Shown: piece after piece, positions 48,544 to 58,822 of the stretch
Layout: every line of letters begins with the position of its first letter
Numbering within the stretch: the stretch's first letter is position 1
Origin: Actinokineospora alba
GTDB taxonomy: Bacteria; Actinomycetota; Actinomycetes; Mycobacteriales; Pseudonocardiaceae
Length of the DNA: 64,000 bases
Direction of reading: 5' to 3'
Assembly: GCF_004362515.1 (NCBI RefSeq)
Contig: NZ_SNXU01000001.1
Span: 4,278,001-4,342,000 of the forward strand
The notes under the pieces: model-generated
What the model saw: the letters and a program-made list of their open reading frames with translations, nothing else
Database searches by the model: none
Told to the model about the DNA's origin: nothing
Position numbers and translations under genes: made by a program

Positions 48544-49308
48544 TCACACCTCCCGGTAAGCCCGGGTGATCTCGCGGATCTCCGTCGCCTGGCGTTTCTG
48601 GACGTGGGTGAAGAAGTCGCTGTTCTCGATCACCCGCGGCTTGCGGCGCAGCAGGCCGGGGGACTCGCGGCGGAACACCGAGAAGCAGTCGGTGTAGTCG
48701 ACGCCGCCCCAGGGGATCAGTTCCTGGACCAGGCACCGCAGGCCCGCTTCGCGGCAGAACTGGCGGAACTTCTCGGCCGACATGCTGGTCGCGCGCCAGT
48801 GCTTGTTCTCGATGGTGAGTTCGCCGTCGGCGCCGCGGTAGGCGGCCATGTTCGAGTGGTGCAGGAAGCCCGTGCCGCCGGGGACCAGCTTCTTGGCGAG
48901 TTGGGCCAGGTAGCCGCGGATGACGTCTTCCTCGACGTGGATCAGCGAGTCCCAGCTGAACACGAAGTCGACCGAGTCGTCTTGGACCATGTCCAGCGAC
49001 AGGCCGTCGTTGACGTGGTACTCGATGTGGTCGAGGTCGGCGAAGCGCTTCTTGCACGCGTCGATGCACCGCTGGGTCAGGTCCACGGCGGTCAGGCGGT
49101 TGCACGACGGCGCCAGGTACTGGGTGGCGCGCCCGAAGCCCGGGGCGATCTCAAGGATGTGGTCGGCGGGCAGGAACGGGCCGATGCGGGGGCGGATCGT
49201 CCACGTCCACATCGCCTCGGTGCCGCCATAGCCGACCGACCACTCGTCACCGCCCGAGGACCACTCGTGGTTCGACCACTGGTTGAGGTTCTCTTCGACG
49301 CTGGGCAT
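48544..49308 (-). CDS. Class I SAM-dependent methyltransferase
   Basis: A 254-aa methyltransferase with SAM motif I ILEIAPGFGRATQYLA near residue 52, the acidic motif II end TAVDLTQRCIDAC, and post-motif FVFSWDSLIHVEEDVIRGYLAQLAKKLVPGGTGFLHHSN. The N-terminal NQWSNHEWSSGGDEWSVGYGGTE resembles enzymes near sugar or glycan modification genes, but the acceptor is unknown. AGGAGG lies six bases before ATG 49308. Divergent from lgt. Confidence 0.9.
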   Translation of the reverse strand: MPSVEENLNQWSNHEWSSGGDEWSVGYGGTEAMWTWTIRPRIGPFLPADHILEIAPGFGRATQYLAPSCNRLTAVDLTQRCIDACKKRFADLDHIEYHVNDGLSLDMVQDDSVDFVFSWDSLIHVEEDVIRGYLAQLAKKLVPGGTGFLHHSNMAAYRGADGELTIENKHWRATSMSAEKFRQFCREAGLRCLVQELIPWGGVDYTDCFSVFRRESPGLLRRKPRVIENSDFFTHVQKRQATEIREITRAYREV

Positions 49309-49412
49309 CGTTTGCCTCCTGGCACTGCTGGGGTGCGCGCATTGTTGCGCGCCCGCGGCCTGGGTGCCACCTCTTCACGCCGAGAAGACGGCGAGCCGTT
49401 ACCGTGTCCCCC

Positions 49413-50516
49413 GTGACAAGCGCTTCCAGCCTGATCCTGGCGAACATTCCCAGCCCCGACCGCGGTGTGTGGAAACTCGACCTCGGGTTCATCACGCTCC
49501 CGCTGCGGGCGTATGCCCTGTGCATCATCTTGGGCATCGTCATCGCGATCTGGTGGGGGGAGCGGCGGCTGATCGCCCGCGGCGGCGCCCCCGGCACGGT
49601 CATCGACGTGGCGGTGTGGGCCGTCCCGTTCGGCCTGGTCGGCGGCAGGCTCTACCACGTCGCGACCGACTACTACCGGTACTTCGGTGAGGGCAAGAAC
49701 CCGCTCGACGCACTGCGCATCTGGGACGGTGGTCTCGGAATCTGGGGCGCCATCGCCCTCGGCGGTGTCGGTGCGTGGATCGGCTGCAGGCGCAAGGGCG
49801 TCCCACTGCCCGTCTTCGCCGACTCCGTCGCGCCCGGCATCGTGACCGCGCAGGCCATCGGCCGGATCGGCAACTACTTCAACCAGGAGCTCTACGGTGG
49901 TCCGACGGACCTGCCGTGGGGCCTGGAGATCTACAAGCGCATCAACGAGTTCGGCGTCGAGGACCCGCTCAACGGTGTCGCGGAGGCCAGCCACACGCTG
50001 GTCGACGGCAGCCCGGTGCACCCGACGTTCCTCTACGAACTGATCTGGAACCTCCTCGTCGCGCTGCTCGTCGTGTGGGCCGACCGCAAGTTCCGCCTTG
50101 GCCACGGCCGCGCGTTCGCCGTCTACGTCGCCGGCTACACCGTGGGCCGCGGGGTCATCGAGATGATGCGGACCGACCCGGCCACCCAGGTGCTGGGCCT
50201 GCGGATCAACGTCTTCACCTCAGCCGTGTTGTTTGTCGGCGCCATCGTCTACATCATCATCGCCCGCCGCCGCGGCCCCCGCGAGGAGCTGTCCACAGTG
50301 GACGCCATCGACGGCGAGCCGGTCACCGTCATCGACGAGGACACTGACCTGGACGCGGTGGAACCCATCGACTCCGAGCGCGCCGACGAGGCCACGGACA
50401 CCACGGATGCCGACACCACGGACTCTGTCACGGAAGCGGACAAGGTCAGCCCGGACGAGAATGCGGAGACCGCCGAGCCCGCGACGTCCGGCAACGACGC
50501 CAAGCCGACCAGCTGA
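49413..50516 (+). CDS. lgt: Prolipoprotein diacylglyceryl transferase
   Basis: A 367-aa membrane enzyme that attaches diacylglycerol to lipobox cysteines. It shows seven hydrophobic helices, RLYHVATDYYRYF, WDGGLGIWGAI and the family signature GRIGNYFNQELYGGPTDLPWGLEI. The C-terminal 85 residues form a long acidic Thr/Asp/Glu-rich tail, a common actinobacterial extension. GTG 49413 is chosen over 49404 because TACCGT (49400-49405) lies seven bases upstream. It likely matures the lipoproteins at 23194 and 52964. Confidence 0.96.
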   Translation: MTSASSLILANIPSPDRGVWKLDLGFITLPLRAYALCIILGIVIAIWWGERRLIARGGAPGTVIDVAVWAVPFGLVGGRLYHVATDYYRYFGEGKNPLDALRIWDGGLGIWGAIALGGVGAWIGCRRKGVPLPVFADSVAPGIVTAQAIGRIGNYFNQELYGGPTDLPWGLEIYKRINEFGVEDPLNGVAEASHTLVDGSPVHPTFLYELIWNLLVALLVVWADRKFRLGHGRAFAVYVAGYTVGRGVIEMMRTDPATQVLGLRINVFTSAVLFVGAIVYIIIARRRGPREELSTVDAIDGEPVTVIDEDTDLDAVEPIDSERADEATDTTDADTTDSVTEADKVSPDENAETAEPATSGNDAKPTS

Positions 50517-50544
50517 CCGACCTGGACTCGACGCACCTGGAGTG

Positions 50545-50576
50545 CCGCCCTCACCCGCGCAGTCGGGTGGGGGCGG
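50545..50576 (+). terminator. Probable intrinsic terminator after lgt
   Basis: CCGCCCTCACCCG and CGGGTGGGGGCGG form a 13-bp stem with one G-U pair and a 6-base loop, 29 nt after the lgt stop. The downstream tract TCCTCGTTGT is only weakly U-rich, as usual in high-GC actinobacteria. Confidence 0.72.
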
Positions 50577-50606
50577 TCCTCGTTGTAAGTGCCGACCTCG
50601 ACGTTG

Positions 50607-51161
50607 CTAGTGGGTTTGGGGTGTGCGGCATCCCCAATCGGGGATCAGGCCGTCCACCTCTACCCGCGTCTGGGACGGCAGCACCGAACCTTTGACGCAG
50701 CCCCCCGACGTCGAGATGCCGAAGACGACCGCCCGCTGGTCCGACGCCGCCGCCACGTCTTCGGCGAAGACCGAGTCGGCGGGGTAGCCGAGGGCGACCA
50801 GGGCCTCCTCGACCGCCGCCGCGCGTGGTAACTCGGGGGCGCGCAGGCGGTCGAGCGCTGTGTGGACCTCGACGGCCTTCGTCTCCAGCAGAGTGCGGGT
50901 TTCCGGCGTCAGTTCCCGTGGCTGCAGGTGACCGCGGTTGTCTTTCCAGTTCGGTGGGCCATCGCCCTGGTACGCCGTGCCGCCGACCGCCCGGCTCGCC
51001 ACTGGATCAGTGGTGGTCGTCGGCACCGGCGCGGTCGATGAGAGTGGGCCGTCCGAGCCCGCTTGGGTCGGTGTCCCGCCCGCCCACGCCCACAGCCCCA
51101 TGGCGGCCACCAAGACACCGATGATCACTGCGAGCGCGGCCCCCAGCCGCTTATTCCCCAT
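50607..51161 (-). CDS. Membrane-anchored hypothetical protein
   Basis: A 184-aa protein with one N-terminal hydrophobic anchor (LGAALAVIIGVLVAAMGLWAWA), a Thr/Pro-rich linker (PVPTTTTDPVASR) and an extracytoplasmic domain ending DGLIPDWGCRTPQTH with a conserved-looking Cys pair (GGCVKG and WGCRT). No family recognised. CACACT lies six bases before ATG 51161. It sits downstream of, and on the same strand as, the B12 transporter genes, overlapping btuD by 11 nt. Confidence 0.72.
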   Translation of the reverse strand: MGNKRLGAALAVIIGVLVAAMGLWAWAGGTPTQAGSDGPLSSTAPVPTTTTDPVASRAVGGTAYQGDGPPNWKDNRGHLQPRELTPETRTLLETKAVEVHTALDRLRAPELPRAAAVEEALVALGYPADSVFAEDVAAASDQRAVVFGISTSGGCVKGSVLPSQTRVEVDGLIPDWGCRTPQTH

Positions 51162-51945
51162 GCGCCGAGTGTGTCACGGGACGTGCGGGCACGACTACGG
51201 GATGACCTTGGCCTGTGGATAACACTTCGACCGTGGCGTCGTAGTGCTGGGCGATCAGGTCCGCGCGCAAGACCTCGTGCGGTGTCCCCGCCGCGACCGG
51301 CGTGCCCGCGTCCAGCAGCAGGAGCCGGTCGGCGTACTGGGCGGCGAGGGTCAGGTCGTGCAGGGTGCTGACCACCGTGGTCCCGTCCTCCGCGCGCAGG
51401 CGGTCGACGAGTTCCAGCAGGGCCTGGGCGTGCCCGATGTCCAACCCGGTGGTCGGCTCGTCGAGCAGGAGCAGGCCCGCCTGCTGGGCCAGGACCCTGG
51501 CCAGCACCGCCCGCTGCCGCTCGCCGCCGGACAGGGTGCGCAGCCGCCGCCCGGCCAGCGAGGCCAGGTCGAGCCGGGCCAGCACCTGGGTGACCACGGC
51601 CAGGTCGCGCGGCCCCTCACGGGCCAGGGTCGCCAGATGCGGTGTCCGCCCCAGCAGGACGTAGTCGGTGACCGACAGGCCCTCCGGGATCAACGGCGTC
51701 TGCGGCGCGTACCCGATGGCGCGAGCCCGGTCGCGCGCGGCCATCGACGACGTGGTGAGCCCGTTCAGGGTGATCGCGCCCTGGCTGGGCACCAGCCCCG
51801 CGATGGACTTGAGCAGCGTCGACTTGCCCGCCCCGTTCGGTCCGATCACGGCCAGCCAGCTGCCCGCGGGCACCTCGACCGACACCCCCGACACCGCAGG
51901 CCGCCCGCCGTACCCGGCGGTGACGTCGCGAAGCTCCAGCGTCAT
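51151..51945 (-). CDS. btuD: Cobalamin ABC importer, ATP-binding protein
   Basis: The 264-aa ATPase has Walker A GPNGAGKST near residue 38, Q-loop GYAPQTPLIPEGLSV, signature LSGGERQRAVLARVLA, Walker B LLLLDEPTTGLD and STLHDLTLAAQYADRL. It belongs to the iron-siderophore/B12 (FecE/BtuD) branch. The riboswitch upstream of the operon makes cobalamin the likely cargo. ATG 51945 overlaps the permease stop. Gene order is btuF-btuC-btuD on the minus strand. Confidence 0.92.
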   Translation of the reverse strand: MTLELRDVTAGYGGRPAVSGVSVEVPAGSWLAVIGPNGAGKSTLLKSIAGLVPSQGAITLNGLTTSSMAARDRARAIGYAPQTPLIPEGLSVTDYVLLGRTPHLATLAREGPRDLAVVTQVLARLDLASLAGRRLRTLSGGERQRAVLARVLAQQAGLLLLDEPTTGLDIGHAQALLELVDRLRAEDGTTVVSTLHDLTLAAQYADRLLLLDAGTPVAAGTPHEVLRADLIAQHYDATVEVLSTGQGHPVVVPARPVTHSAHGE

Positions 51946-52967
51946 CGCACGCGCTCCCGGTTCATCCGCAGCACCAGCAGGAAGAACGGCGCACCGGTGA
52001 ACGCGGTGATCACCCCGATCGGCAGCTCGGCAGGCGCGACGATGGTCCGCGCCACCTGGTCGGCGACGATCAGGAACACCGCCCCGCCGACCAGTGACAG
52101 CGGCACCACCACCCGGTAGCTGGACCCGGCCAGCAGCCGCACGACATGCGGGACCACGATCCCCACGAACCCGATCAGCCCGCTCACCGCGACCGCCGCC
52201 GCGGTGGCCAGCGACGCCGCGAGCAGCACGATCACCCGCACCCGGCCGGGCCGGATGCCCAGGGAGGCCGCTTCCTCGTCCCCGACCGCGAGGACGTCGA
52301 GCAGCCGCCCGCACAGGCACAGCACGATGGCCGACACCGTGATGTAGGGCAGCGTCAGCAGCACCTCGTGCCATCCGCTGGTGTTCAGCCCGCCCAGCAT
52401 CCACGTGTAGACCTGCTTGATCGTGTCCGTGTTGAGCTGCTGCGCGAACGTCTGGATCGAGGTCAGGAACGCCGCCACCGCGATCCCGGACAGCAACAGG
52501 ATCGCCGTGCCGCCGCCCGCGGAGCGGCCCAGCACCCAGGTCAGCCCGACCCCGCCGAGCGCCCCCGCGAACGCCGCGAGCGGCAGCGGTCCGATGATCC
52601 AGCCCGCCGCCGACGGTGCCGTGACGACGACCAGCGTGGCCGCCATCCCCGCCCCCGCGGCCGCGCCCAGCAGATACGGATCGGCCAGCGGATTGCGGAA
52701 GACCCCCTGGTAGGCGGCGCCGGACACGGCCAGCGCCGCCCCCACCAGCCCGGCCAGCAGCACGCGCGGGAACCGGACCTGCCACACGATCGCCGCCTCC
52801 CGCTCGCTGAGCGGCGAGACACCCCCGGTGAGCTGGGCGACGATCTCGCGGATCACCCGCGTCCACCCCAGCCCGGCCGCGCCGAGCAGGGTGGACACGA
52901 CGATCGAGGCCACCAGCACCAGCAGCGCCGTGGCCAGGACCGCCGGGGTGAGCCGCGCGCGGGTCAC
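51942..52967 (-). CDS. btuC: Cobalamin ABC importer, permease
   Basis: A 341-aa FecCD-family permease with about ten helices. Diagnostic segments are VRFPRVLLAGLVGAALAVSGAAYQGVFRNPLADPYLLG near residue 65, GEEA-like contact DEEAASLGI, and GLIGFVGIVVPHVVRLLAG near 265. GTG 52967 overlaps the btuF stop (GTGA). The frame is open further upstream but only as antisense of btuF. Specificity for B12 is inferred from the riboswitch. Confidence 0.92.
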   Translation of the reverse strand: MTRARLTPAVLATALLVLVASIVVSTLLGAAGLGWTRVIREIVAQLTGGVSPLSEREAAIVWQVRFPRVLLAGLVGAALAVSGAAYQGVFRNPLADPYLLGAAAGAGMAATLVVVTAPSAAGWIIGPLPLAAFAGALGGVGLTWVLGRSAGGGTAILLLSGIAVAAFLTSIQTFAQQLNTDTIKQVYTWMLGGLNTSGWHEVLLTLPYITVSAIVLCLCGRLLDVLAVGDEEAASLGIRPGRVRVIVLLAASLATAAAVAVSGLIGFVGIVVPHVVRLLAGSSYRVVVPLSLVGGAVFLIVADQVARTIVAPAELPIGVITAFTGAPFFLLVLRMNRERVR

Positions 52968-53893
52968 TTGAGCGCGTCGGCCACGGCGCGGACCAGGTCG
53001 ACGATCCGCGGGCCCCAGCGCGACGCCAGGTCGTCGTCGAGCGCGACCACGCGGTTCTTCGTCACCGCGTCGATCGTGTTCCAGCCGGGCCGCAGCGCCA
53101 CCGTCTCCGCGGTCTGGCCGCAGCACTTCGTGTCGCCGAGGAAGATCAGCGTGGGGTTGGCCTTGATCACGTACTCCGCCGACAGCTTCGGGTACCCGCT
53201 CGCGTCGGTGTCGGCCGCGTCGGCGATGTTGGTCATCCCGAAGAGGCCGTAGACCTTGCCGATGAACGTCTTGGACGTCACGGAGTACAGGTCGGTGTCG
53301 AGTTCGTGGTAGTAGCTGCGCGGCGTATCGGTCTTGGGCGTGTCGTGGACGATCTTCGCGATGTCCTCCTTGGTCCGCCGCGCCAGGTCCGCGCCCTGCG
53401 CCGCGTTGCCGGTGGCCTTTCCGACCAGTTCGAACTGCGCGTAGACGTCGTCGAGGTTCTTCGCCGCGGGCAGGATCAGCACGGGGATGCCCAGCTTGCC
53501 CAGGCCCGCGACCATGTCGCCCGCGTCGCCGGAGGCGATCACCAGGTTCGGCGTGTGGCCCGCGATGGCCTCGACGTTCGGCGTCAGGCCCGACAGCGTG
53601 GTCTTGGGCGCCTCGGGCGGGTAGTTCGACTGCTCGTCGACCGCGACGACCTGCTTGCCCGCGCCGATGGCGAACAGCGTCTCGGTGGCACTCGCCGAGA
53701 GCGACACGATCCGCTCGGGCTTGCGCTCCAGCGTCAGCGGCTTGCCGTCGGGCGCGGTCACCGTCACCGGGAAGGTGTCGGCGGCCGGGGCGGGCGCGGG
53801 CTCCGGGGCGCGGGTGGCGCAGCCTGCGATGGCGAGCGCGCCGACCAGGGCGAGTGCCAGACGTCGCGCGCGTCTGGGGGTCTGCGGGGTCAT
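52964..53893 (-). CDS. btuF: Cobalamin-binding lipoprotein of ABC importer
   Basis: The 309-aa protein has a signal peptide with lipobox IAGC (Cys25) and a BtuF/FecB-like fold: ERIVSLSASATETLFAIGAGKQVVAVDEQSNYPPEA near residue 62, LTPNVEAIAGHTPNLVIAS and a C-terminal lobe ending RVVALDDDLASRWGPRIVDLVRAVADAL. TKCCGQTAET carries an unusual Cys-Cys pair. GAGG precedes ATG 53893 by five bases. A cobalamin riboswitch lies 93 nt upstream on the same strand, so expression should drop when B12 is plentiful. Confidence 0.93.
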   Translation of the reverse strand: MTPQTPRRARRLALALVGALAIAGCATRAPEPAPAPAADTFPVTVTAPDGKPLTLERKPERIVSLSASATETLFAIGAGKQVVAVDEQSNYPPEAPKTTLSGLTPNVEAIAGHTPNLVIASGDAGDMVAGLGKLGIPVLILPAAKNLDDVYAQFELVGKATGNAAQGADLARRTKEDIAKIVHDTPKTDTPRSYYHELDTDLYSVTSKTFIGKVYGLFGMTNIADAADTDASGYPKLSAEYVIKANPTLIFLGDTKCCGQTAETVALRPGWNTIDAVTKNRVVALDDDLASRWGPRIVDLVRAVADALK

Positions 53894-53985
53894 CTGAACC
53901 TCGAGTCGTGGGCCGGGCCGGGCACGGGCCGCCGCCGCTCGACGCGGTCGCGACGCCGCACCCCTGCGCCGGGGGCGGAAGGCGT

Positions 53986-54086
53986 CGGCGTGCGTCGGCA
54001 GGCGACCTGGCTCGGCTCCCGGAGGGGCCATCACAGTTGCGGGACAGCGCCGGATTCGCACCGGACTTCGCTTTCCGCGCACGCCG
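53986..54086 (-). ncRNA. Cobalamin (B12) riboswitch aptamer
   Basis: Read on the minus strand the region contains GGTGCGAATCCGG (54050-54062), CCGCAACTGTGA (54031-54042) and the B12 box AGCCAGGTCGCCTGCC (53997-54012), all in the canonical order. A perfect 9-bp closing stem pairs 53986-53994 with 54078-54086. The 93 bases before btuF would hold the expression platform. Confidence 0.95.
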
Positions 54087-54221
54087 CCGAACGGCGTAAC
54101 CGCCCGGCCCGCTGACGCTAGCAGCCGTTGGGCCGACCTACCCCGTGTGCCCAGGCTGACTCGTTTCAGGACTGTTAAACTCGGGTGACCCGCGGGCCGC
54201 TGCCGTCCCGCGCCAGAGTGG

Positions 54222-54248
54222 CTTCGTTCAGTCACCATCAACGAAGCT
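54222..54248 (+). promoter_or_regulatory. Hairpin/dyad in the gltB leader
   Basis: GCTTCGTT (54222-54229) and AACGAAGC (54241-54248) are perfect 8-bp arms around 11 bases, 39 nt before the preferred gltB start. TAAACT at 54177-54182 may be the -10. It may be an operator or leader hairpin. Glutamate synthase genes are usually nitrogen regulated, but no known box is recognised here. Confidence 0.4.
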
Positions 54249-54286
54249 CCTGAGCGCGAATGAAGACAGTGGAAGGCCGGCGCAGC

Positions 54287-57200
54287 ATGATCTTTTCCGC
54301 ACTCCCGTCGCCTATGGGCCTCTATGACCCGGCAGCGGAGCGCGACGCCTGTGGCGTGGCGATGGTGGCCGACATCCACGGCCGCCGGTCCCACGCCATC
54401 GTCACCGACGCCCTCACCGCCCTGGCCAACCTCGAACACCGGGGCGCCGCGGGCGCGGAGCCGACGAGCGGTGACGGCGCGGGCATCCTCGTGCAACTGC
54501 CGGATGAGTTGCTGCGCGCCGAAGCGGGGTTCGAGCTGCCCGAGCCCGACGAACTCGGCAGGAACCGCTACGCCACGGGCCTGGCCTTCCTGCCCGCCGA
54601 CGCCGACGACCGCGCGAAGGCCGTCGAGCTGGTCGAGCGCATCGCCGAGGAAGAGGGGCTGCGCGTGCTGGGCTGGCGCGACGTCCCGGTCGACCCGGTG
54701 GGTGCGGGCCTGGGGCCGACCGCGCTGTCGGTGATGCCCCACTTCGCCATGCCGTTCCTCGAGGCCGCCGAGTCCGATCTCGCCGGCATCGAGCTGGATC
54801 GCCACGTGTACTGCCTGCGCAAGCGGGTCGAGCACGCGGGCAGCGAGATCTACTTCCCGTCGCTGTCCTCACGCACCCTGGTCTATAAGGGAATGCTGAC
54901 GACCGCGCAGGTCCCCGCGTTCTTCGCCGACCTGCGCGACGAGCGGCTCACCAGCGCCATCGCCCTGGTCCACAGCCGGTTCTCGACCAACACCTTCCCG
55001 TCGTGGCCGCTGGCGCACCCGTTCCGCTACGTCGCGCACAACGGTGAGATCAACACCGTCCGCGGCAACCGCAACCGCATGCGTGCCCGTGAGGCGCTGC
55101 TGGCGTCGGACCGCATCCCCGGCGACCTGACCAGGCTCTACCCGATCGTCGACCCCAACGGCTCGGACTCGGCGTCCTTCGACGAGGTGCTGGAGCTGCT
55201 GCACCTGGGCGGGCGCTCGCTGCCGCACGCGGTGCTGATGATGATCCCGGAGGCGTGGGAGAACCACGCCACCATGGATCCGAAGCGCCGTGCGTTCTAC
55301 CGGTTCCACAACAGCCTGATGGAGCCGTGGGACGGCCCGGCCTGCGTCACGTTCACCGACGGCACGCTCGTGGGCGCGGTGCTCGACCGCAACGGCCTGC
55401 GGCCCGCGCGCTGGTGGCGCACCAAGGACGACCGGATCGTGCTGGCCAGCGAGACCGGCGTGCTCGACGTCCCGCCCAGCGAGGTCGTCGCCAAGGGACG
55501 GCTCAAGCCGGGCCGGATGTTCCTGGTCGACACCGAGGCGGGTCTGATCGTCGACGACGACCAGGTCAAGTCCGAGCTGGCCGACCAGCTCCCGTACGAG
55601 GAGTGGCTGCACGCGGGCCTGCTCAAGATCGCCGACCTGGCCGACCGCGAGCACGTCGTGCAGACGCACGAGTCGGTGCAGCGCCGTCAGGTCACCTTCG
55701 GCTACACCGAGGAGGAAGTGAAGATCCTCCTCACGCCCATGGCGATCACCGGCGCCGAGCCGATCGGCTCCATGGGCACCGACACCCCACCCGCCGCGCT
55801 GTCGCAGCGGTCGCGGCTGCTTTACGACTACTTCAAGCAGAACTTCGCCCAGGTGACCAACCCGCCGCTGGACGCGATCCGCGAGGAGATCGTCACCTCG
55901 GTGCGCCGCATCATGGGCCCGGAGCAGAACCTGCTGGAGCCCGGACCGGCCTCCTGCAGGCACATCCAGCTGCCGTACCCGGTCATCGACAACGACGAGC
56001 TGGCGAAGCTCATCCACGTCAACGACGACGGCGACCTCCCTGGCTACGCCAGCACTGTCCTGAGTGGACTGTACGAGGTGGACGGCGGCGGCGCGGCGCT
56101 CGCCTCGGCCATCGAACGCGTCCGCCGCGAGGCGTCGGCCGCGATCGAGGCGGGCGCGCGCATCCTGGTCCTGTCCGACCGCGACTCCGACCACCGGATG
56201 GCGCCGATCCCGTCGCTGCTGCTGGTCTCCGCGGTCCACCACCACCTCGTGCGCACCAAGGAGCGGCTGCGCGTCGCGCTGGTCGTGGAGAGCGGCGACG
56301 CCCGCGAGGTGCACCACATCGCGCTGCTGCTCGGCTATGGCGCGGCGGCGGTCAACCCGTACCTGGCGTTCGAGACGATCGAGGACCTGATCACCCACGG
56401 CGCCATCACCGGCGTCGAGCCGCGCACCGCGATCCGCCGGTACGTGCAGGCCCTCGTCAAGGGCGTCCTCAAGATCATGTCCAAGATGGGCATCTCGACC
56501 GTCGGCGCCTACACCGCCGCGCAGGTCTTCGAGTCGTTCGGCCTGGCCCAGGACGTGCTCGACGAGTATTTCACCGGCACCCTGTCCAAGCTCGGCGGCG
56601 TCGGCCTCGACGTGATCGCCCGCGAGTCCCAGAGCAGGCACCGCCGGGCGCACCCGGAGAACCCGACCGACCGGGTGTACCGGCGGCTGGAGGTGGGCGG
56701 GGAGTACGCCTACCGCCGCGAGGGCGAGCTGCACCTGTTCACCCCGGAGACGGTCTTCCTGTTGCAGCACGCGACGAAGACCGGCCGCGAGGACGTCTAC
56801 CGCGAGTACTCCGCCGAGGTCGACCGCCTCAACCGCGAGGGCGGCGCGCTGCGCGGGATGTTCGCGATGAAGACCGAGGGCCGCACGCCGATCCCGATCG
56901 ACGAGGTCGAGCCGGTCGAGTCGATCCTGCGCCGCTTCAACACCGGCGCCATGTCCTACGGGTCGATCTCCGCCGAGGCGCACGAGACGCTGGCCATCGC
57001 GATGAACAGCATCGGCGGCCGGTCCAACACCGGCGAGGGCGGCGAAGACCCGGACCGCCTGCACGACCCGCGCAGGCGCTCGGCGATCAAGCAGGTCGCG
57101 AGTGGACGGTTCGGCGTCACCAGCGAGTACCTCGTGCACGCCGACGACATCCAGATCAAGATGGCCCAAGGCGCGAAACCCGGCGAGGGCGGCCAGCTCC

Positions 57201-58822
57201 CGCCCAACAAGGTCTACCCGTGGATCGCGCGCACCCGGCACTCCACCGCGGGCGTCGGCCTGATCTCGCCGCCGCCGCACCACGACATCTACTCCATCGA
57301 AGACCTCGCCCAGCTGATCCACGACCTGAAGAACGCCAACGAGAACGCCCGCGTCCACGTGAAGCTGGTCAGCGAAGCAGGCGTCGGCACGGTCGCGGCC
57401 GGGGTCTCGAAGGCGCACGCCGACGTCGTGCTGATCTCGGGACACGACGGCGGCACCGGCGCCTCGCCGCTCAACTCGCTCAAGCACGCGGGCACACCGT
57501 GGGAGATCGGCCTCGCCGAGACCCAGCAGACGCTGATGCTCAACGGCCTGCGCGACCGGATCACCGTGCAGGTCGACGGCGCGCTCAAGAACGGCCGGGA
57601 CGTGATCGTGGCCGCGCTGCTGGGCGCCGAGGAGTTCGGCTTCGCCACCGCGCCGCTGGTCGTGGCGGGCTGCGTGATGATGCGGGTCTGCCACCTCGAC
57701 ACCTGCCCGGTCGGCGTCGCCACGCAGAACCCCGTGCTGCGCAAGCGCTACACAGGCCAGGCCGAGCACGTCGTCAACTACTTCCGGTTCGTCGCCCAGG
57801 AAGTCCGCGAACACCTTGCCGCGTTGGGCTTCCGCACGATCGACGACGCAGTCGGCCACGCCGAACTGCTCGACGTCGACAAGGCCGTGTCGCACTGGAA
57901 GACCGAGGGCATGAACCTCGCCCCGGTCTTCGAGGTGGCGCCGGTCAGCGGCGCCCGCAGGCGGGTGCGGGCCCAGGACCACGGCCTGGCCGAGGCGCTG
58001 GACCGGACGATGATGCGGCTGGCCGAACCCGCCCTGGAGGACGCCCTCCCGGTGCGCCTGGAACTGCCGGTGCGCAACGTGAACCGCACGGTCGGAACCC
58101 TGCTCGGCGCGGAGGTCACCCGCCGCTACGGCGACACCCTGCCCGAGGACACCGTCCACGTGACACTGACCGGGTCGGCAGGCCAGTCGCTGGGCGCCTT
58201 CCTGCCCAAGGGAATCACCCTGGACCTGGTCGGTGACGCCAACGACTACGTCGGCAAGGGGCTGTCCGGTGGCCGGATCATCGTCCGCCCGCACCCGGAG
58301 GCGCCGTTCGCCGCCGAGCGCCAGGTGATCGCGGGCAACGTCATCGCCTACGGCGCCACGAGCGGTGAGGTCTTCCTGCGCGGATGCGTGGGCGAGCGGT
58401 TCGGGGTGCGCAACTCCGGCGCCGTGATCGTCGCCGAAGGTGTGGGCGACCACGCCTTCGAATACATGACCGGCGGACGTGCGGTGGTGCTCGGCAAGAC
58501 CGGGCGCAACCTCGCCGCGGGAATGTCCGGCGGCATCGGCTACGTGCTCGCCCTGGACCCGGCGAAGGTCAACCCGGCGATGGTCGAGATCCAGCGACCC
58601 GGCTTCGACGACCTGCGCTGGCTGCGCGAGATCGTCGCCAAACACCACAAGGCCACCGGCTCCGCGGTCGCCGCCTCGCTGCTGGGCGACTGGACCCGCC
58701 GCGCCGCCGCGTTCGCCAAGGTCATGCCCCGCGACTACCAGCGCGTGCTGGAGGCGATGCGGATCGCCCGGGTCGAGGGCCGCGATGTCGACGAAGCCGT
58801 GATGGAGGCGTCCCGTGGCTGA
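54287..58822 (+). CDS. gltB: Glutamate synthase (NADPH), large subunit
   Basis: A 1511-aa enzyme. The N-terminal class II amidotransferase begins at Cys22 ([12 protein letters not shown]) after a short propeptide and contains [19 protein letters not shown] and HNGEINT. The central and FMN domains follow ([15 protein letters not shown] [48 protein letters not shown]). The 3Fe-4S cluster Cys lie in [22 protein letters not shown], and a C-terminal beta-helix ends the protein. It makes two glutamates from glutamine and 2-oxoglutarate. ATG 54287 (GGAAGG upstream) is preferred to 54260. The 3' end overlaps gltD by 8 nt. Confidence 0.98.
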   Translation: MIFSALPSPMGLYDPAAERDACGVAMVADIHGRRSHAIVTDALTALANLEHRGAAGAEPTSGDGAGILVQLPDELLRAEAGFELPEPDELGRNRYATGLAFLPADADDRAKAVELVERIAEEEGLRVLGWRDVPVDPVGAGLGPTALSVMPHFAMPFLEAAESDLAGIELDRHVYCLRKRVEHAGSEIYFPSLSSRTLVYKGMLTTAQVPAFFADLRDERLTSAIALVHSRFSTNTFPSWPLAHPFRYVAHNGEINTVRGNRNRMRAREALLASDRIPGDLTRLYPIVDPNGSDSASFDEVLELLHLGGRSLPHAVLMMIPEAWENHATMDPKRRAFYRFHNSLMEPWDGPACVTFTDGTLVGAVLDRNGLRPARWWRTKDDRIVLASETGVLDVPPSEVVAKGRLKPGRMFLVDTEAGLIVDDDQVKSELADQLPYEEWLHAGLLKIADLADREHVVQTHESVQRRQVTFGYTEEEVKILLTPMAITGAEPIGSMGTDTPPAALSQRSRLLYDYFKQNFAQVTNPPLDAIREEIVTSVRRIMGPEQNLLEPGPASCRHIQLPYPVIDNDELAKLIHVNDDGDLPGYASTVLSGLYEVDGGGAALASAIERVRREASAAIEAGARILVLSDRDSDHRMAPIPSLLLVSAVHHHLVRTKERLRVALVVESGDAREVHHIALLLGYGAAAVNPYLAFETIEDLITHGAITGVEPRTAIRRYVQALVKGVLKIMSKMGISTVGAYTAAQVFESFGLAQDVLDEYFTGTLSKLGGVGLDVIARESQSRHRRAHPENPTDRVYRRLEVGGEYAYRREGELHLFTPETVFLLQHATKTGREDVYREYSAEVDRLNREGGALRGMFAMKTEGRTPIPIDEVEPVESILRRFNTGAMSYGSISAEAHETLAIAMNSIGGRSNTGEGGEDPDRLHDPRRRSAIKQVASGRFGVTSEYLVHADDIQIKMAQGAKPGEGGQLPPNKVYPWIARTRHSTAGVGLISPPPHHDIYSIEDLAQLIHDLKNANENARVHVKLVSEAGVGTVAAGVSKAHADVVLISGHDGGTGASPLNSLKHAGTPWEIGLAETQQTLMLNGLRDRITVQVDGALKNGRDVIVAALLGAEEFGFATAPLVVAGCVMMRVCHLDTCPVGVATQNPVLRKRYTGQAEHVVNYFRFVAQEVREHLAALGFRTIDDAVGHAELLDVDKAVSHWKTEGMNLAPVFEVAPVSGARRRVRAQDHGLAEALDRTMMRLAEPALEDALPVRLELPVRNVNRTVGTLLGAEVTRRYGDTLPEDTVHVTLTGSAGQSLGAFLPKGITLDLVGDANDYVGKGLSGGRIIVRPHPEAPFAAERQVIAGNVIAYGATSGEVFLRGCVGERFGVRNSGAVIVAEGVGDHAFEYMTGGRAVVLGKTGRNLAAGMSGGIGYVLALDPAKVNPAMVEIQRPGFDDLRWLREIVAKHHKATGSAVAASLLGDWTRRAAAFAKVMPRDYQRVLEAMRIARVEGRDVDEAVMEASRG

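Noticed and set aside
55255..58236. 993-codon plus-strand frame inside gltB
   Set aside because: Arg/Pro/Gly-rich out-of-frame reading of gltB, while gltB itself shows all catalytic motifs.
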